Positions 45,778 through 57,357 are shown, numbered from the stretch's first letter. The stretch is 64,000 nucleotides of DNA from Dermacentor variabilis (GCF_050947875.1 NC_134569.1:39039277-39103276); one strand, 5' to 3'. Translations and numbers: made by a program. Notes: generated by a model not told the origin, from the sequence alone.

Positions 45778-46543
45778 CAGTCAACTAGACACTGCCAAAA
45801 GCACTGATGTTAATGGAAGCCAGTGTGAGAATGCTTAGGTGGTGTTGCCACTTGCCTTTATATAATTTTTCATGTCCTTTAGTGGCACATCAAACTCTAC
45901 TCATGATGGGACTGACATTTTTATATTTCTGGAAATGAAGTATACCAATCTATTATTGGCCAAACTTTTTCTTTACTGTCCTTTTAAGAGAAGGGTGCAA
46001 GCATTGCTGATCTTGGCGTGTTTCTGTGCCAGGTCTCCTTAGCATAAATGCCTCTTCCCACATTTGCAGGGTCGGCACAAATATGTGTGCATTACTAGGA
46101 ACTGCTGATGCCTTGTGCTGTGTGAGTGCATGTTATAGAGTCTATTTATTTACACACCATACAATTCCTTATGACCTCTAAGATTGCACTGAGGCTTTTT
46201 ACCCCTTGTAAGTATAGTAGGTTGTGCTTCTCGATTTGTATAGCCACATTGCATAGAATGTGCTCATAGTGCTGTGACGTCGTCGTACAAACTCTTGTGA
46301 CTTTTGTCGTTTATGGTGTACGCATTGCCAATGATGTGAGACGCAAAAGAGAGTTGTGAGAATAGTGCTGCCCAAAAGCTCTTTTTCTCCCCCTTTGTAC
46401 TGTGAGCCGCATAAAGAATTGACTGGCCTGTTTTTGTCATTATCCTCTGTGGTTTTGATGTAGGTCCAGTCCACATCCTGCTGCCTATTGGCAGCAAGTG
46501 CCCATGTGAAAAGTGAACATTTCAATATGAATGAGGCAGTTTA

Positions 46544-46549
46544 AATAAA
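46544..46549 (+). terminator. Candidate distal poly(A) signal AATAAA
   Basis: A canonical hexamer is followed within 50 bases by a GT-rich stretch (cacgtgtgtgtgcatg), the usual arrangement of a cleavage site. It would give a 3'UTR of about 3.1 kb. Confidence 0.4.
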
Positions 46550-47379
46550 TATTGCCCTTTTACATGTCATCTCAGTGTTTTCATTCACGTGTGTGTGCAT
46601 GAGAGAGAGAGAGAGGGGGGAGGGGGAGATTATCCTCTGTGTTTAGAAATGTGCCTCAACTTGAAGCCCAGGCTTGTCTTGATGTAGATGATGCCTTACG
46701 TGAACGTCCTGAAAGGAACCCGGAGTGTCTTGGACACATTCACACCAGGCGTCATGTAGATCAAGTTAAGCATGGGCATCAAGTTAAGGTGTATTTCTGA
46801 ATATGGGGGTAAGCTTGACATATCAAGGCCTAAATCGTTTGCTAAAGGGATGGTACGGGAGTACCAGAAACGGAATTCGAAGTTTTGAAGCTTGTTGCAT
46901 TTTCCGACGCCAGAAACGGTTTACCAGCGCCTATTTTTGCAGGTGTCAACAAAGTCTCTTAGGCATTTTTTTTTTAACTTTTTTTTTTAAAATCTTGGGT
47001 ATGGAAATTGGCACTCTATGGTTGGTTGACAGAATACGGCATCATAAGTGGCTCAGTGCTCCACGTGTGCTTCTATATGGCTGTCAGAAAAAGCAAGTGC
47101 TCTTCATTTGGCACTATAAGTAAGCGCCAAATGAAGCAACATTGCAAGAAAAAAAAAAGAAAACCTGGCATGATGCACAAAACATTTAGTGTGACTAAGA
47201 GGCACTCGAATGTCATGTTGCCTTGTGACACCTGACAAGGTTTTTCTCATGTCATTAATGCAAGTACCATTGAAAATCTTCGACTTGTGTTCACTAGAGT
47301 GACTGTATATATGCTTAAAAGGAGCCACATACAGGAACATACAGGAAGTGTTTCACTAGTGAAACTTCACTGGGCACAT
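46550..47379. other. Intergenic sequence downstream of the semaphorin gene
   Basis: It includes a (ga)n run at 46602-46618 and T/A runs. I see no gene or defined element. Confidence 0.4.
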
Positions 47380-47607
47380 TCCGCTATCCACATGGGGTGC
47401 CACTGGTGGAGGTACTACTTCAGTGGCTGCTGGCTGAGTGCAAGGTCATGGGTTTGACTGCGGGCAATGGCAGCTGCATTCGTTGCCATCAATGTCATTG
47501 CTTTGCTCGAAGAGTGCTCGACCAGCTTTTCAATCCTCGTGTATATATACAGCCAGCAGCCACTGAAGTAGTACCTCCACCAGTGGCACCCCATGTGGAT
47601 AGCGGAA
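47380..47607. repeat. Perfect 58-bp inverted repeat with 112-bp spacer
   Basis: Arm 47380-47437 (ttccgctatccacatggg ...) is exactly complementary to arm 47550-47607 by eye, with no mismatch in 58 bases. The spacer has no recognised content. Absence of any mismatch means the arms are recent or kept identical. Confidence 0.9.
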
Positions 47608-47618
47608 TATATATATAG

Positions 47619-47960
47619 TCATATGATAAGCCAACAAACACTGACACCAAGGACAACATAGGGGAAATTACTTGTGCTTGATAAATGAAATAAAGAAACG
47701 ATAAATTAATGGAAATGAAAGTGGATGAATAAACAACTTGCCGCAGGTGGGGAACGGTTTCACAACCTTCGCATTTCGCGAAGGTTGCGGGATTTGTGGG
47801 ATTGTTAATTTTTGGGATCGTTCCCCACCTGCGGCAAGTTGTTTATTCATCAACTTTCATTTCCATTATTTTATCATTTCTTTATTTCATTTATCAAGCA
47901 CAAGTAATTTTCCCTATGTTGTCCTTGGTGTCAATGTTTGTTGGCTTCTTATCATATGAC
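47619..47960. repeat. About 140-bp inverted repeat with 62-bp spacer
   Basis: Arm 47619-47756 (gtcatatgataagccaac ... gtggggaacg) pairs with arm 47819-47960 with only a few differences, such as a 3-base indel at the outer end. The spacer has its own hairpin (aaccttcgc/gcgaaggtt, 47763-47785). The inner region resembles a tRNA-like SINE head known to me from tick repeats, but the B box is not convincing. Confidence 0.8.
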
Positions 47961-48002
47961 TAATAAAAATCGGGCCCCTCGGTTAAACCCCTTTCTTCTA
48001 GT

Positions 48003-48024
48003 GTATATATATATATATATATAT
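48003..48024. repeat. (TA)n microsatellite at the 3' end of the LINE
   Basis: About 11 TA units run directly into ttcaaatttcaaattcaa, the tail of the minus-strand LINE. Confidence 0.85.
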
Positions 48025-49385
48025 TCAAATTTCAAATTCAAATTCAAGTTTATTTCTTAGAAAATATGCTGGAAGGTTCGCTAGGCTAAAAGGCGTGAAA
48101 ACACGGGGCCCAGGTGAGCTTTACATGGCAGCGGCTATACAAGGTGCACAGGTGGAGAATTAAAGATATGCTTTGACAAAGGCAAAAATGAAAAACATGC
48201 AGATTACAATGCATAATATAACATATTCATAAATTACACAAATACACTTGAAATAATGATGCACATGAAAATGCGTGTGCAAATTACAACACATAGTACA
48301 ACATATTTATCACTCGCACAAATACACTGAAAATGCTGCAAAAAAATTTTAATGCTTTTAATGACTGATTTGCAAGTAGTATAGTAGATATTTATAGATA
48401 CTGAAATTTTTACTAGCAAAAAATAGAACAAAAGAAAGAACGTAACTGTTTTTTACTGCAACTGGTTATGTTTTCATATGTGTTTAGTGTTGTTGGGACG
48501 TTGTATGCCAAAGTTTGATACTTATAAGTTGTACGAAATCGAGTAACCGACCATATATGGGCGTTTCTTGTAAGTACTGTAATAACATGACGCTCTAGAC
48601 ATGATAAGGCTGTAATAAAGCCCAAGATTTCCTATGTAGCGGATTATCCTTTTTTGTAGAACAAGGATTTTATTTATGTTTGTTTTTGTTGTTGTGCCCC
48701 ATATCAACATACATTAATTTAAATGCGAGTTAAACAACGCGTGATATATTTGAAGTTTGGCCCTGAGTGGCAGCAGAATACAGCAGCGAGACACGACTCC
48801 TGTTACAGACAAGATTTTCCTACATAGGTAGTTAACGTGAGTATCCCAACTTAAATTCGATGAAAAGTAAACCCCAAGTATTTTATGCATATCAACAATA
48901 TCTATTTGCCGTGAATCAAGAATTAATGGCTGGTGAGTAGGCACTATTTTATTTTTAGTACGAAATATAACAGCTTTAGTTTTATTTGGATTCATCTTGT
49001 CCATTCATTTTTGACCATGAAGAAATCTCCGAAAGCACGTCGTTAGCTCTGGATATTAATTGAGGCAGGTTAATGTCAGAGATAAGTATAATTGAATCAT
49101 CTGCATATATTACATACTTAATTGTTGTGCCCATGTTCACTATATCGTTGATATAAATATTGAACATCAGGGGACCCAGAATACTCCCTTGCGGTACACT
49201 GCAACTGATAGGTAAGAACGACGAGCTACATTTATTGATGTGTACTCTCTGGAATCTATTTTGAAGATAAGATTCAAGTAAGGATAAGCAATTACCATGA
49301 ATGCCATTTGATTCCAGTTTATGCAAAAGAATACTGTGGTCGAGGGAATCAAAAGCCTTATATAAATATATATATAGGTCACCTG
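48024..49385 (-). mobile_element. 5'-truncated CR1/Jockey-like LINE
   Basis: A minus-strand non-LTR element runs from the reverse transcriptase palm to the 3' tail. Its 3' end is a short (ttcaaa)n-like repeat next to a (TA)n tract. The 5' end breaks off near 49385 within the AFDS.DHSILLHKL block, so only the later half of the protein is left. Fragments of the same kind of enzyme lie at 17385-17985. Confidence 0.8.
48234..49380 (-). pseudogene. Reverse transcriptase, C-terminal half, frameshifted
   Basis: The minus-strand frames give HKLESNGIHGNCLSLLESYL, SVPQGSILGPLMFNIYIND and IKYVIYADDSIIL (catalytic YADD present), then after a frameshift near 49000 NPNKTKAVIFRTKNK, KILGVYFSSNLSWDTHVNYL and LPLRAKLQIYHALFNSHLN, and finally ILVLQKRIIRYI (48522-48710). 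These are the palm, thumb and C-terminal motifs of CR1/L2/Jockey enzymes. At least two frameshifts separate the pieces, and the N-terminal half and endonuclease are missing. Confidence 0.85.
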
Positions 49386-49667
49386 TCCTAGACTATGAGA
49401 ATTTGAGAATTTACTACAAGACCTCATAGTAGGGGACAGTTCAATTTCACAGCCCGAGTCCTCTCACACCACCAAGGATCTGGCATCTCTCGGTGGTGTA
49501 ATCTTCCTTCGTGAAATTGTTTCATACTTCGCCAACGCTAATACTGCTTCGCCTTTCCGGAAAAACTGCAGCATCTCTCTCTTTTTTTTCTGTTGCGCAT
49601 GACTGCTGTTGATTCTGGTTTCGAGTGATTCCGGCTTTGCTTTATTTCGGATGCTGAGGGAATTATA

Positions 49668-52299
49668 CAGGGTGTCCCAACAATTGTGCACCAAGACTTA
49701 AAAAGAAGAGCAGTTGCCTTATTCAAAAAAAACCTAGTGCATATTGTTTCCAGTACAGTGGAGTAGCCGATACATTTTTGTTACTGAGATTGAATTAGGT
49801 TTTAATTAATTATCTTACTCGAGAAGTACTGTCGTAATTATCAGTGTCAATAAGGCACCTATAGGCACCCCCAAATGACATCTAACTGCGGTGTTTTCAG
49901 CAACGTACTAATTGCGTACACTTTTTTCTGATTGGTGAAGAAACCCCAAGAAAAAGATGAGAAATACCACGTGACTGCATTCTCACCCGCATCATAATGT
50001 AGCGCCCTCAAATAAGCAACCACTTTGCTTGTCACAAACCCGAAGAGACAGCTCATCACCTTGATAACGGCACGGAAGGAGCACCAACAGCAGGTTTTGC
50101 GGCTTCGCAGCTTTCCTTCCTCTCATTTCTACATCACACTTATCTGTCTCTCAAGTCCGACTGATCACATTGATAGCAAAATCTCATGATAACGTGGCCG
50201 AAGCGCTGCTCTGACCATGCACGAAACGCGAGAAGTAATGAAATAGGATAGAATGTTTTAAATTCCTGGCTTTGCTCGCACCGCATCAACAGAGTATGCG
50301 CGGAGCTGTATTTTACGCCAGAAACTTGCCTTGGGCTAAAGCCAAATTAAAGTGACGGTTTTATTTTTTATGGAAGTGTGTGCGTGCTGCAAAAACAGGT
50401 TCGTGGCAAAAAATAAAAGCGATACAAACAGACCGATAAGCGACCCACGTTTATAGAGAAGGCAAAACCGATGCGTTAAAGAAATATACCACTTCTAAAT
50501 GAACCAAATTGGCAATCAGTATGCCTGTAAAAAAAAAAAAAATTCAGTGTGCCCTTATTATTTATGAATTCGAAAGCTCCGTCGACCACCAGCTGCTGCG
50601 TAGAGGACATGTTCGAATAGGTCTCCTTCTTCAGCTACGCAGTTCTGAGTCCGCTTTCACTATCACATTTTCAGTGGCTTTCCCGATGACCGACGCTGGA
50701 ATTATACGGCAGACATCTGTTATCCTTGCCTTGAGCTAATGTGACATCTGTCTTGATCATGAAAGCACGATCTTTCACATAACCCCAAAAGAAGAAATCG
50801 AGTGGAGATAGGTCAGGTTACCTAGCTGGCCAATTTACAGGCTTGTGCCTCCCAATCTATTGCGCATGAAAAGTCGCATCCAGCTGGTTTCATGCTTGGC
50901 TGCTGCTGTGTGCTGGTGCTCCATCTTGCTGGTGCTCCATCTTGCTGATACCACTGAAGTGGAATACGCGACAGCGGGACTTCACTGAGAAACTCACCCA
51001 TCACTCCTTCTAGGATTTCGGCCACCTAACGCTGTCCAGTCAGTGTTCGGTCGAAGAAGATGGGACTGATTATAGCACCTGTGTAAATTCTGAACCAAAC
51101 ATTGAACGACCATTGGTACTGGTGCCGAGTGCGCATTATAGCTAGTGTGGACTGGAGTCACTTCAATAGTGTACGTTATGCAAATTTACTTCGGTATTTC
51201 TGCGAAAGTTGGCTTCATCTATGCACATGATGTTGTGCAAAAAGTCAGGTGACGCATTGGCTTTTGTGAGAGCTCAATTTGAGAAATCTAGGCGACTCTA
51301 TAGGTCCCTATCTTCCAAGCATTGGTGCTGGTTAAGGTGATGCGGGTGAAAGGCCATCATTTAGAATCCTCCAAACTGATGACTCGGAAATTGGTACCTG
51401 TGTGGCCATGTCCCGCAAGATAGCATGAGGGTTCGAGGCCATAAATACTAGAACATCCGTGCGTAGGCTAGGACTCAAAGATGGAACCTTTCGCCGCTGT
51501 TTCTTGAAGCTACCAGTTCATCTCAGGTTTTCATAATTCCTGATTATAGTCGATGCGTTTGTTCTACCACCACACTTCAATCAGTATTATATATTTGCGG
51601 CCTTCCTCTTGTTGCCATTTGCAGATCCCTAGGCAAGGATCAAGTTTTCCTTCTGCTCATTAGAGAAAAACATGGCGACGCGAACGAAACAAAACGCACC
51701 TTTATACATTTGCACTGATGTTGTCAGTTCGTTTTTGTGGTGATAGGTTTTGTGGAAAAACAAAAAAATTTGTGCACTTTGTCTACACTAAGACAACAAC
51801 TATCACAGCTTGTTTCCAACTAACACCAAACGCTATGTGTTACTTTGGCCGAGGCACAGCAGATAAGGCACTAGCTCGATCACTATGTTTACCTTTATTT
51901 CCTTTATTTCATTTATTACGGCTAATGCGGAAGGAGCCTGTTCGAGGGCGCTGCTTTATGATGCGGGTAGAAGTGCAGTCACATGGTATTTTCCACATTT
52001 CGTGGGGTTTATTTATGAGTCGGGAAAATTGGAACGCAATTTGTAAGTTACTGAAAACACCGCAGTTAGATGTCCCTTGCTTGTGCCTACAAATGTCTCA
52101 TTGACACTTTGATAATTAGGATAGTGCGTCTCGAGTTTGATAATTATTTACAGTTACCTAATTAAATCTCAGTAACAAAAAATTAGTGGCAGCCACTCTA
52201 CTGTACTGGAAACAATATGCACTAGATTTTCTTCGAGTAACGCTTTGCTCTTTTTTAAATCTTAAATCTTGGTGAATGATGGTTCATTGGGACACCCTA
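49668..52299. mobile_element. Mariner-like transposon with nearly 400-bp terminal inverted repeats
   Basis: The outer ends are cagggtgtcccaa (49668) and the complement ..ttgggacaccct (to 52299). The inverted repeats continue for nearly 400 bp: acatctaactgcggtgtttt at 49880 matches the complement near 52040-52063, and cccgcatcataa at 49987 matches the complement near 51958-51968. Agreement by eye is about 75%. A minus-strand transposase relic lies between. The target-site TA is clear on the left only. Confidence 0.8.
50500..51673 (-). pseudogene. DUF4817-type mariner transposase pseudogene
   Basis: The ATG is the complement of 51671-51673. Read on the minus strand: FFSNEQKENLIL, stop, GSANGNKRKAANI (DUF4817-like HTH); IIRNYENLR, a SFKKQRRKVPSLSPSLRTD stretch, LRDMATQVPISESSVWRILN (second HTH); then PIFFDRTLTGQR, AEILEGVMGEFLSEVPLSRI, WYQQDGAPA (second catalytic Asp block) and PDLSPLDFFFWGYVKDRAF (third block). 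Multiple stops and frameshifts exclude activity. Order and motifs fit the IS630-Tc1-mariner superfamily. Confidence 0.8.
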
Positions 52300-53254
52300 C
52301 ACATATTTATGACCTCTGCATGCAAGTGACGATGTTTCTATCCCTAATAAATGTTATGAATTATTAGAAATGTTTTTTTTGTTCACGAGTCGTTAGCATT
52401 GTTTACTGGAAAGAGAAGCAATACTGAGACATGTATCATTCATGCCCATTTTACACGTCATTGATAAAAGACTCTGCCAAAGGGGTCACTGAAGTCTATA
52501 GGCTTTTTCAGGGTCAAAAAAGCACGCACAACAATTTGAAGCGAAATGAACATACCACAACATATTCATTCTCTAGGCATAGGCTATCCATACGTTTAGA
52601 AATAATTGTTAATTGGCTACCTCCTTCTCTCTAAAATATGTAATGAAATTTACATTAAATAAAATTTGTTGCTGGGCTTGTTGGTTCGTGCCTAACAACT
52701 GAATACTGGTAAGCACAATTCTAAGACGGGACAGAACACTTGTCCTGTGTATCTGTGTCTATCTTCTGTCCTGTCTTAGAATTTCGTTTACCAGTATTCA
52801 GTTGTTAATAGAGAAATTTGTCCTGTGCATATATTTAAATATATTGTACATGTGCATAGTGTTTACACTATAAATTTAATACAATGCTGAAGTGAGAAAA
52901 TAAGGATGAGGCAGCCACCACTGGTGCTTCTAATGCGCTTGTCCTCCTATTGTCAAGATTTGCAGAAATAAAGCGAAAGTATGAATTAAAAGCCGTGCAC
53001 GTCCGCACCAACAGTGATGTAGCAAGCTATTAGCCACAATAAAATTTTAAGTAACAAGGTCTAGGCAAGTCAAAAGAAACCTCAAATGATGTGGGTAAAA
53101 AAGCTCTAGTAATGACAATTTAGGTGTGTGGGAGGAAAGGGAGGAGGCTTTGGCATCGCTGGGGGTGGGAGGGGGCATTCTGCTCCCCGTACCTGCAGGA
53201 AAACTCTGGAGGGGCTCAGGCCCTGGAGCCCCCCGGTCCTGTAGTCAGCACCTA
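52300..53254. other. AT-rich intergenic sequence with one hairpin
   Basis: Apart from the 52693-52807 inverted repeat listed separately, I see nothing recognisable here. Confidence 0.4.
52693..52807. repeat. 44-bp inverted repeat
   Basis: Arm 52693-52736 (taacaactgaatactggta ... gacgggacagaa) pairs with arm 52764-52807 with a few mismatches and a 27-base loop. Confidence 0.75.
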
Positions 53255-53470
53255 TGGCCCCAGCATGTTTGTGTTATGTCAGAGAGAGAGAGAGAGAGAG
53301 AACTTTAATGAGCACCAGCAGTTCAGTCGGCTGGGCCTAGGCCTCCCACGATGGGATGTCGAGGCCTTGCCACTTCGCCGCTTCGTAGACCTGCTGGGTC
53401 TCCCAGAGTTGGTCGTCGAGATGGGAGCTGTGCAGGGTGGCGCGCCATCTCGACGAGAGGGTCACGGGAT
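53255..53470 (-). repeat. Probable LINE 3' end with (GA)n tail
   Basis: The (GA)n run at 53280-53302 is followed by actttaatgagcaccagcag and a GC-rich segment with ccgcttcgtagacctgctgg and ctcccagagttggtcgtcga. I recall this combination from 3' ends of a tick LINE in reverse orientation. Assignment is by memory only. Confidence 0.4.
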
Positions 53471-53471
53471 T

Positions 53472-53523
53472 AAGGTCTAGGTATTGATGTTTGCACTCCC
53501 ATACATCAATACCCAGACCTTAA
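53472..53523. repeat. 20-bp stem hairpin
   Basis: The stem taaggtctaggtattgatg / catcaatacccagacctta has one mismatch and about a 14-base loop. Confidence 0.7.
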
Positions 53524-55327
53524 TCCAGCCTTTCATATTTTCTTTTTTTGAGTAAACGCAATGCAAAGGTTAGTGATCTTATTTTCTTTAATAACCGGTA
53601 GGTGTACATTACCATTTTACGCACTTTGTTTCTCCTCCTTTCTCATAATTAAAACCCTCTTGTTTGGGTGTAAGTGAATTTTCATATTTTACTACCTTCT
53701 GCATCGGCTTTGTACGTTGCATTGCCTACTAAAGCAACCCAGCAATTAAAGAGTGGTACCTGCTTTTGAGCCTTTGCGCTAGTATTGATTGCGAGGACAT
53801 ACCGTGGCATTATGTAAAACCAGCGCCCGAGTGATGTGTAAGCATCCTGTGTGGAGCGTTTGCTTTGGTGGCGCCAGGCGCTGCATTTCTCATTCTGCGT
53901 GGGTGCAGTTTTGTCCACTTATAGGAATTTTCAAGCAAGGCTTCGTTTTTGTTTTCATTCAACTGCTTTGTATGCCATATGAGTAAATCTGGCATTTTTA
54001 AAGGTGAAGCTTTCTTTGCCTCTTGTCTTGACTTTCCGGGCTCTACTGCTGTGGTCTTGCTCGTGCACGACGCTGGGTTTCTTGCAACACCACCAGATGG
54101 TGCTCACCTCCGTGCATCCCTCCCCTGCTGCACTGCAGCATTTCACAGTCTGTGCGTATGGCACGTGCTGAGCTTGCTTTCCTATGCGACAAAAATGCAG
54201 GCGCTGAGCTGTGGAGGTTGCGTGCTGAGCTGTGATAGTGTAAACATTACAATCGTCCACAGCCTGAAGAGGGCGCTTGAAACTGGCACCTCAACAGCGT
54301 GCAGGCCACGTATGCAGAAGGAGCACATAAACACGTGCTAGAAAAATGGCTCCAAAGTGTGTACTTGGCATTTAGAACGCCCAGGCCCGAGAGAAGTGTC
54401 GCGTGGAACAGAAGCGTCTTCGCTATGCAGCGAAACATGGTGCAGACTGCGAATGTATGTGTATATGTACAATTTAATAATTGATTGAATTGCATACAGC
54501 TCCATAATTCAGCATAAAATTTAAGACCTGCCACGATGCCATGTGCCATGTGAAGCAACGATAATGCTCAACCCTCTCATGGATCATGAAAAGTGACACA
54601 AAACACCTTAAGCAGACACGTCCCCCTGTGTGTTCTGTGGACTATGCAAACAATTAAACAGCAGTGGTGCACGCAAGGTAACGTTTAATATGAATTCGTC
54701 ACTTTTGTGTTGGACTAAACACCAAAGAAATTACACATTCGTCGCCAACATCTCCGATAATTATCGTCAGTCAAAGCTAGCAGCATACCATTGTATGCTG
54801 TTAGCATCTGCAGATGTTGTATGCATCTTGTCTTCGCTTACATTGATTCCCACAGTGTGTGGGATCCACATATTTTTTTCGTCATTGTAAAGCGGCATAC
54901 ACCTAGTTACCCAAGTTGGCATCAATGAGGTTCATTGAAGACCATCAGCCATCAGAAACCACGTGGCATGTACCCAGTGCTGCAAGTCGGCATCAAAGAT
55001 CCCTTAAATTTCTCGGATGCCGAGTGGAATCTAATGCAAATCTCAAGCGTTGTGCAAGGACAGCAACCTGACGTATTAGCAGGCTACGCCACAAATGCAC
55101 TGCTTATGTGCGGCTTTTCAATTAATGCCTTTTGCGCCAACGCTTTAGCGAGCTGTGCCATGAATGCACTGGGTATGTGTCACTCTTCAATGAACTTCTC
55201 GCCAACTTGGGTCACTAAGTATGTGCCACTGGGTGTCCGGCTCGAGAGGGAACAATTCTCAGCATTAGCACCTACCGGCGCGCCACGCATCTCGTCTCGG
55301 AGGCCAAGCGCGGACTTCTCGGCAGCG

Positions 55328-55341
55328 CCACTAGGTGGCGG
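55328..55341 (+). promoter_or_regulatory. Sequence matching the CTCF consensus
   Basis: CCACTAGGTGGCGG satisfies every position of the commonly used vertebrate CTCF consensus CCASYAGRKGGCRS. CTCF is conserved in bilaterians. It sits in repeat-derived DNA just upstream of the LTR at 55553. Whether it is bound is unknown. Confidence 0.35.
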
Positions 55342-55458
55342 AGCGTGACCATGCAGGAAAGAACGAGAGAAGAGCCCTACTGCAGCATGATGCGTTTCTC
55401 AGCGCATGCGATGGCGCGCCATGCGTTTTGGAGGCTACGCACAGGCATCGCGGCGCCT

Positions 55459-55472
55459 CCACTAGATGGCGC
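55459..55472 (+). promoter_or_regulatory. Second sequence matching the CTCF consensus
   Basis: CCACTAGATGGCGC satisfies every position of CCASYAGRKGGCRS and lies 131 bases after the first match in the same orientation. Confidence 0.35.
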
Positions 55473-55552
55473 AGTGTTCATAGCGAATAGCGAAACCCGA
55501 GAGACGAGTCCCACTACGGCATTTCGACGGTGGTAATACGCTGTGTCACTAT

Positions 55553-55761
55553 TGTAACAAGCATGTGACGCCCCCTCGGGCATAACCTTCGTTGGCCTGC
55601 CACGCTCAGTAGGCAACATTGGTCACCTCACCCAATAAACACTGACGAGCACAGCTGCTCGGCGGTCAGCCGTCGTTCGTCACCAACATGTTGCGGAGCG
55701 TCTGTCTAACGGAGGGTGCCTCGAGCCCTCCCTCGTTCACAAACCCGGGTGGATCGTGACA
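55553..55761 (+). repeat. Probable 5' LTR of a Ty3/gypsy-like retroelement
   Basis: The segment begins TGTAACAAGCATG, ends ..GATCGTGACA (TG...CA ends), contains the AATAAA at about 55635 and is followed two bases later by tggcgacgag (55763), a plausible tRNA primer-binding site. The gag ORF begins 73 bases after the LTR. The left border is by inspection; the matching 3' LTR is not in the window. Confidence 0.6.
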
Positions 55762-56309
55762 CTGGCGACGAGTGCACACGGATCGTGCCACGCCGCCGCG
55801 AGCGGCGAAACACCGCACCCCGTTGCTGCCGCCATGCCGCTCTACGGAAGGCTCGAGCCGTTCGAGGGAGATGGGTCCGCCTGGCCAATTTACGAGTAAC
55901 AAGTCCACGTGTTCTTCCGTGGACAGCGGGACATTTTCGTGGCCAGCTGCGGGACCCGCGTCTTCAGTCTCCTGCTCGACCTTCTCAAGCCAGCCACGCC
56001 GCATGTTAAGACGCTGGGTGAGCTGCTCGCCATACTGCGCTCTCATTTCAACCGAGCACCGTCCACACTAATGGAGCGTTTCCACTTCAACAACCGGAGC
56101 CGCCGGGAAGGAGAGACCCTCGGGCAGTTCGATGCTGCGCTACGAGGGTTAACGAGTGCCTGCGTTTTTCGGGGACCAGCTGGACTCGCTGTTCCGGGAC
56201 CGTTTCGTTTGCGGCATCAACAACCCCGCCATGCAGACGCGACTTCTCGAGCTTCCCGACCCTCGCTGGACGACGCCGTGAAGGCAGCGCTGGCAACGGA
56301 AGCTGCCGC

Positions 56310-57174
56310 TGTTAAGAACGGCCAGCAGTAGTGCAAGTTCGTCAGCCATTTACGCCAGCGGTGGCAACCTTCATCTTGGAACGCCGCCGCCAACCTCTAG
56401 CCACGGCGTGACTAAGTCGACTTTGTGTCGGGAACAATACGCGCATCCTCCACTCTCCGTCGTTTCATCTAGGATGCGTTTGACGAAGCAGGCTTTGTGC
56501 TGAAAGCGCCACCGTTACGCTCTAGCCTCGTTGCCGGTGTGACTGAAGGAGTTCGACGAAGCAGGCTTTGTGCGCAACACGACAACGCCGCCTTATTCTG
56601 CTATGAGTGGGGGAGTTGCCGCGGGAACGCCGACGAATGCCCCTTCCCACGCACCGACCAAGACGCAGGACAATGGCTACCCGGGCGTGCTACCCGGGTC
56701 CCCTCCGAGTTCTACGAAATTCGTGTGGTGTCGGTTTCGGACCGTGAACACGTGTGTGTGTGTTGCATGTATGTGTGTAAACCGTCCCGCAGATAGGCGG
56801 CTAGTTTACGATGACTAAACGAACGTTCGCGTCACCTTGTGTCGTGGGAGGACCGAGTGTTTAAAGACTGATGTTGTGCGGATGCTCGAGACACTTTTTC
56901 TTAAGCAGTCATGTTGGACTGAGACACTCTCTCAAGCAGTCGTGTTAGACTGACGTACTTTCTCTCGCAGTCATGCTAGACTGATGAACTGCATGTAAAT
57001 ACTGTAAATAAACCCATATTCCTCGTTCTCGATGAGAAGCAGTCCTTCTCTTCATCAACGTCCTCAGCGTGGATAAGTTGGACGACGGCATGGGCAAGCC
57101 ACCTTCGAATTCATGCCGGACTCCAATCTTGACAACGGATCACGAGCGATGGGATTGAGCCCCCAATCCTGACA
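56310..57174 (+). repeat. 865-bp solo LTR inserted in gag
   Basis: The insert starts TGTTAAGAACGG, ends ..CCAATCCTGACA and is flanked by the 4-bp duplication CCGC (56306-56309 and 57175-57178). The gag reading frame resumes exactly after the second CCGC. Within the LTR, three imperfect copies of cagtcatgttggactga lie at 56913-56985 and AATAAA at about 57006-57011. No internal retroelement genes remain, so it arose by recombination between two LTRs. Confidence 0.85.
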
Positions 57175-57357
57175 CCGCCAAGGACGCCGGCGAGATTGCC
57201 CGTGCGACTGGCTCACCGTCGGCGGAAGCGGCGGTCAACAAGTTGGCGACGAAAGGAAGTACCTGCGGTTGCTGTGGTGGTGCCCATTCCCCCTCACAAT
57301 GTCTGTTCTCTCAAGCGCAATGCTTCACTTGCGGGAAAACTGGGCACCTGGCACGGG

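Larger units (their letters stand above)
43426..46549 (+). other. 3' untranslated region and downstream sequence of the semaphorin gene
   Basis: AT-rich sequence follows the stop codon, with no exon-like ORF and no clear transposon ends. Two candidate poly(A) signals are AATAAA at 45772-45777 and at 46544-46549. The second is followed by a GT-rich stretch and a (GA)n run from about 46602, so transcription could end near 46570. The true 3' end cannot be told from sequence. Confidence 0.5.
53524..55552. other. Intergenic sequence, repeat-derived, no gene recognised
   Basis: Contains repeat-like DNA with the recurring motif ccacYagRtgg (54090, 55328, 55459). The segment 55040-55210 has internally repeated phrases (gccacaaatgcactgc..tatgtg, gccatgaatgcactgg..tatgtg, about 105 bp apart). 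No recognised domain in any ORF. Confidence 0.4.
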
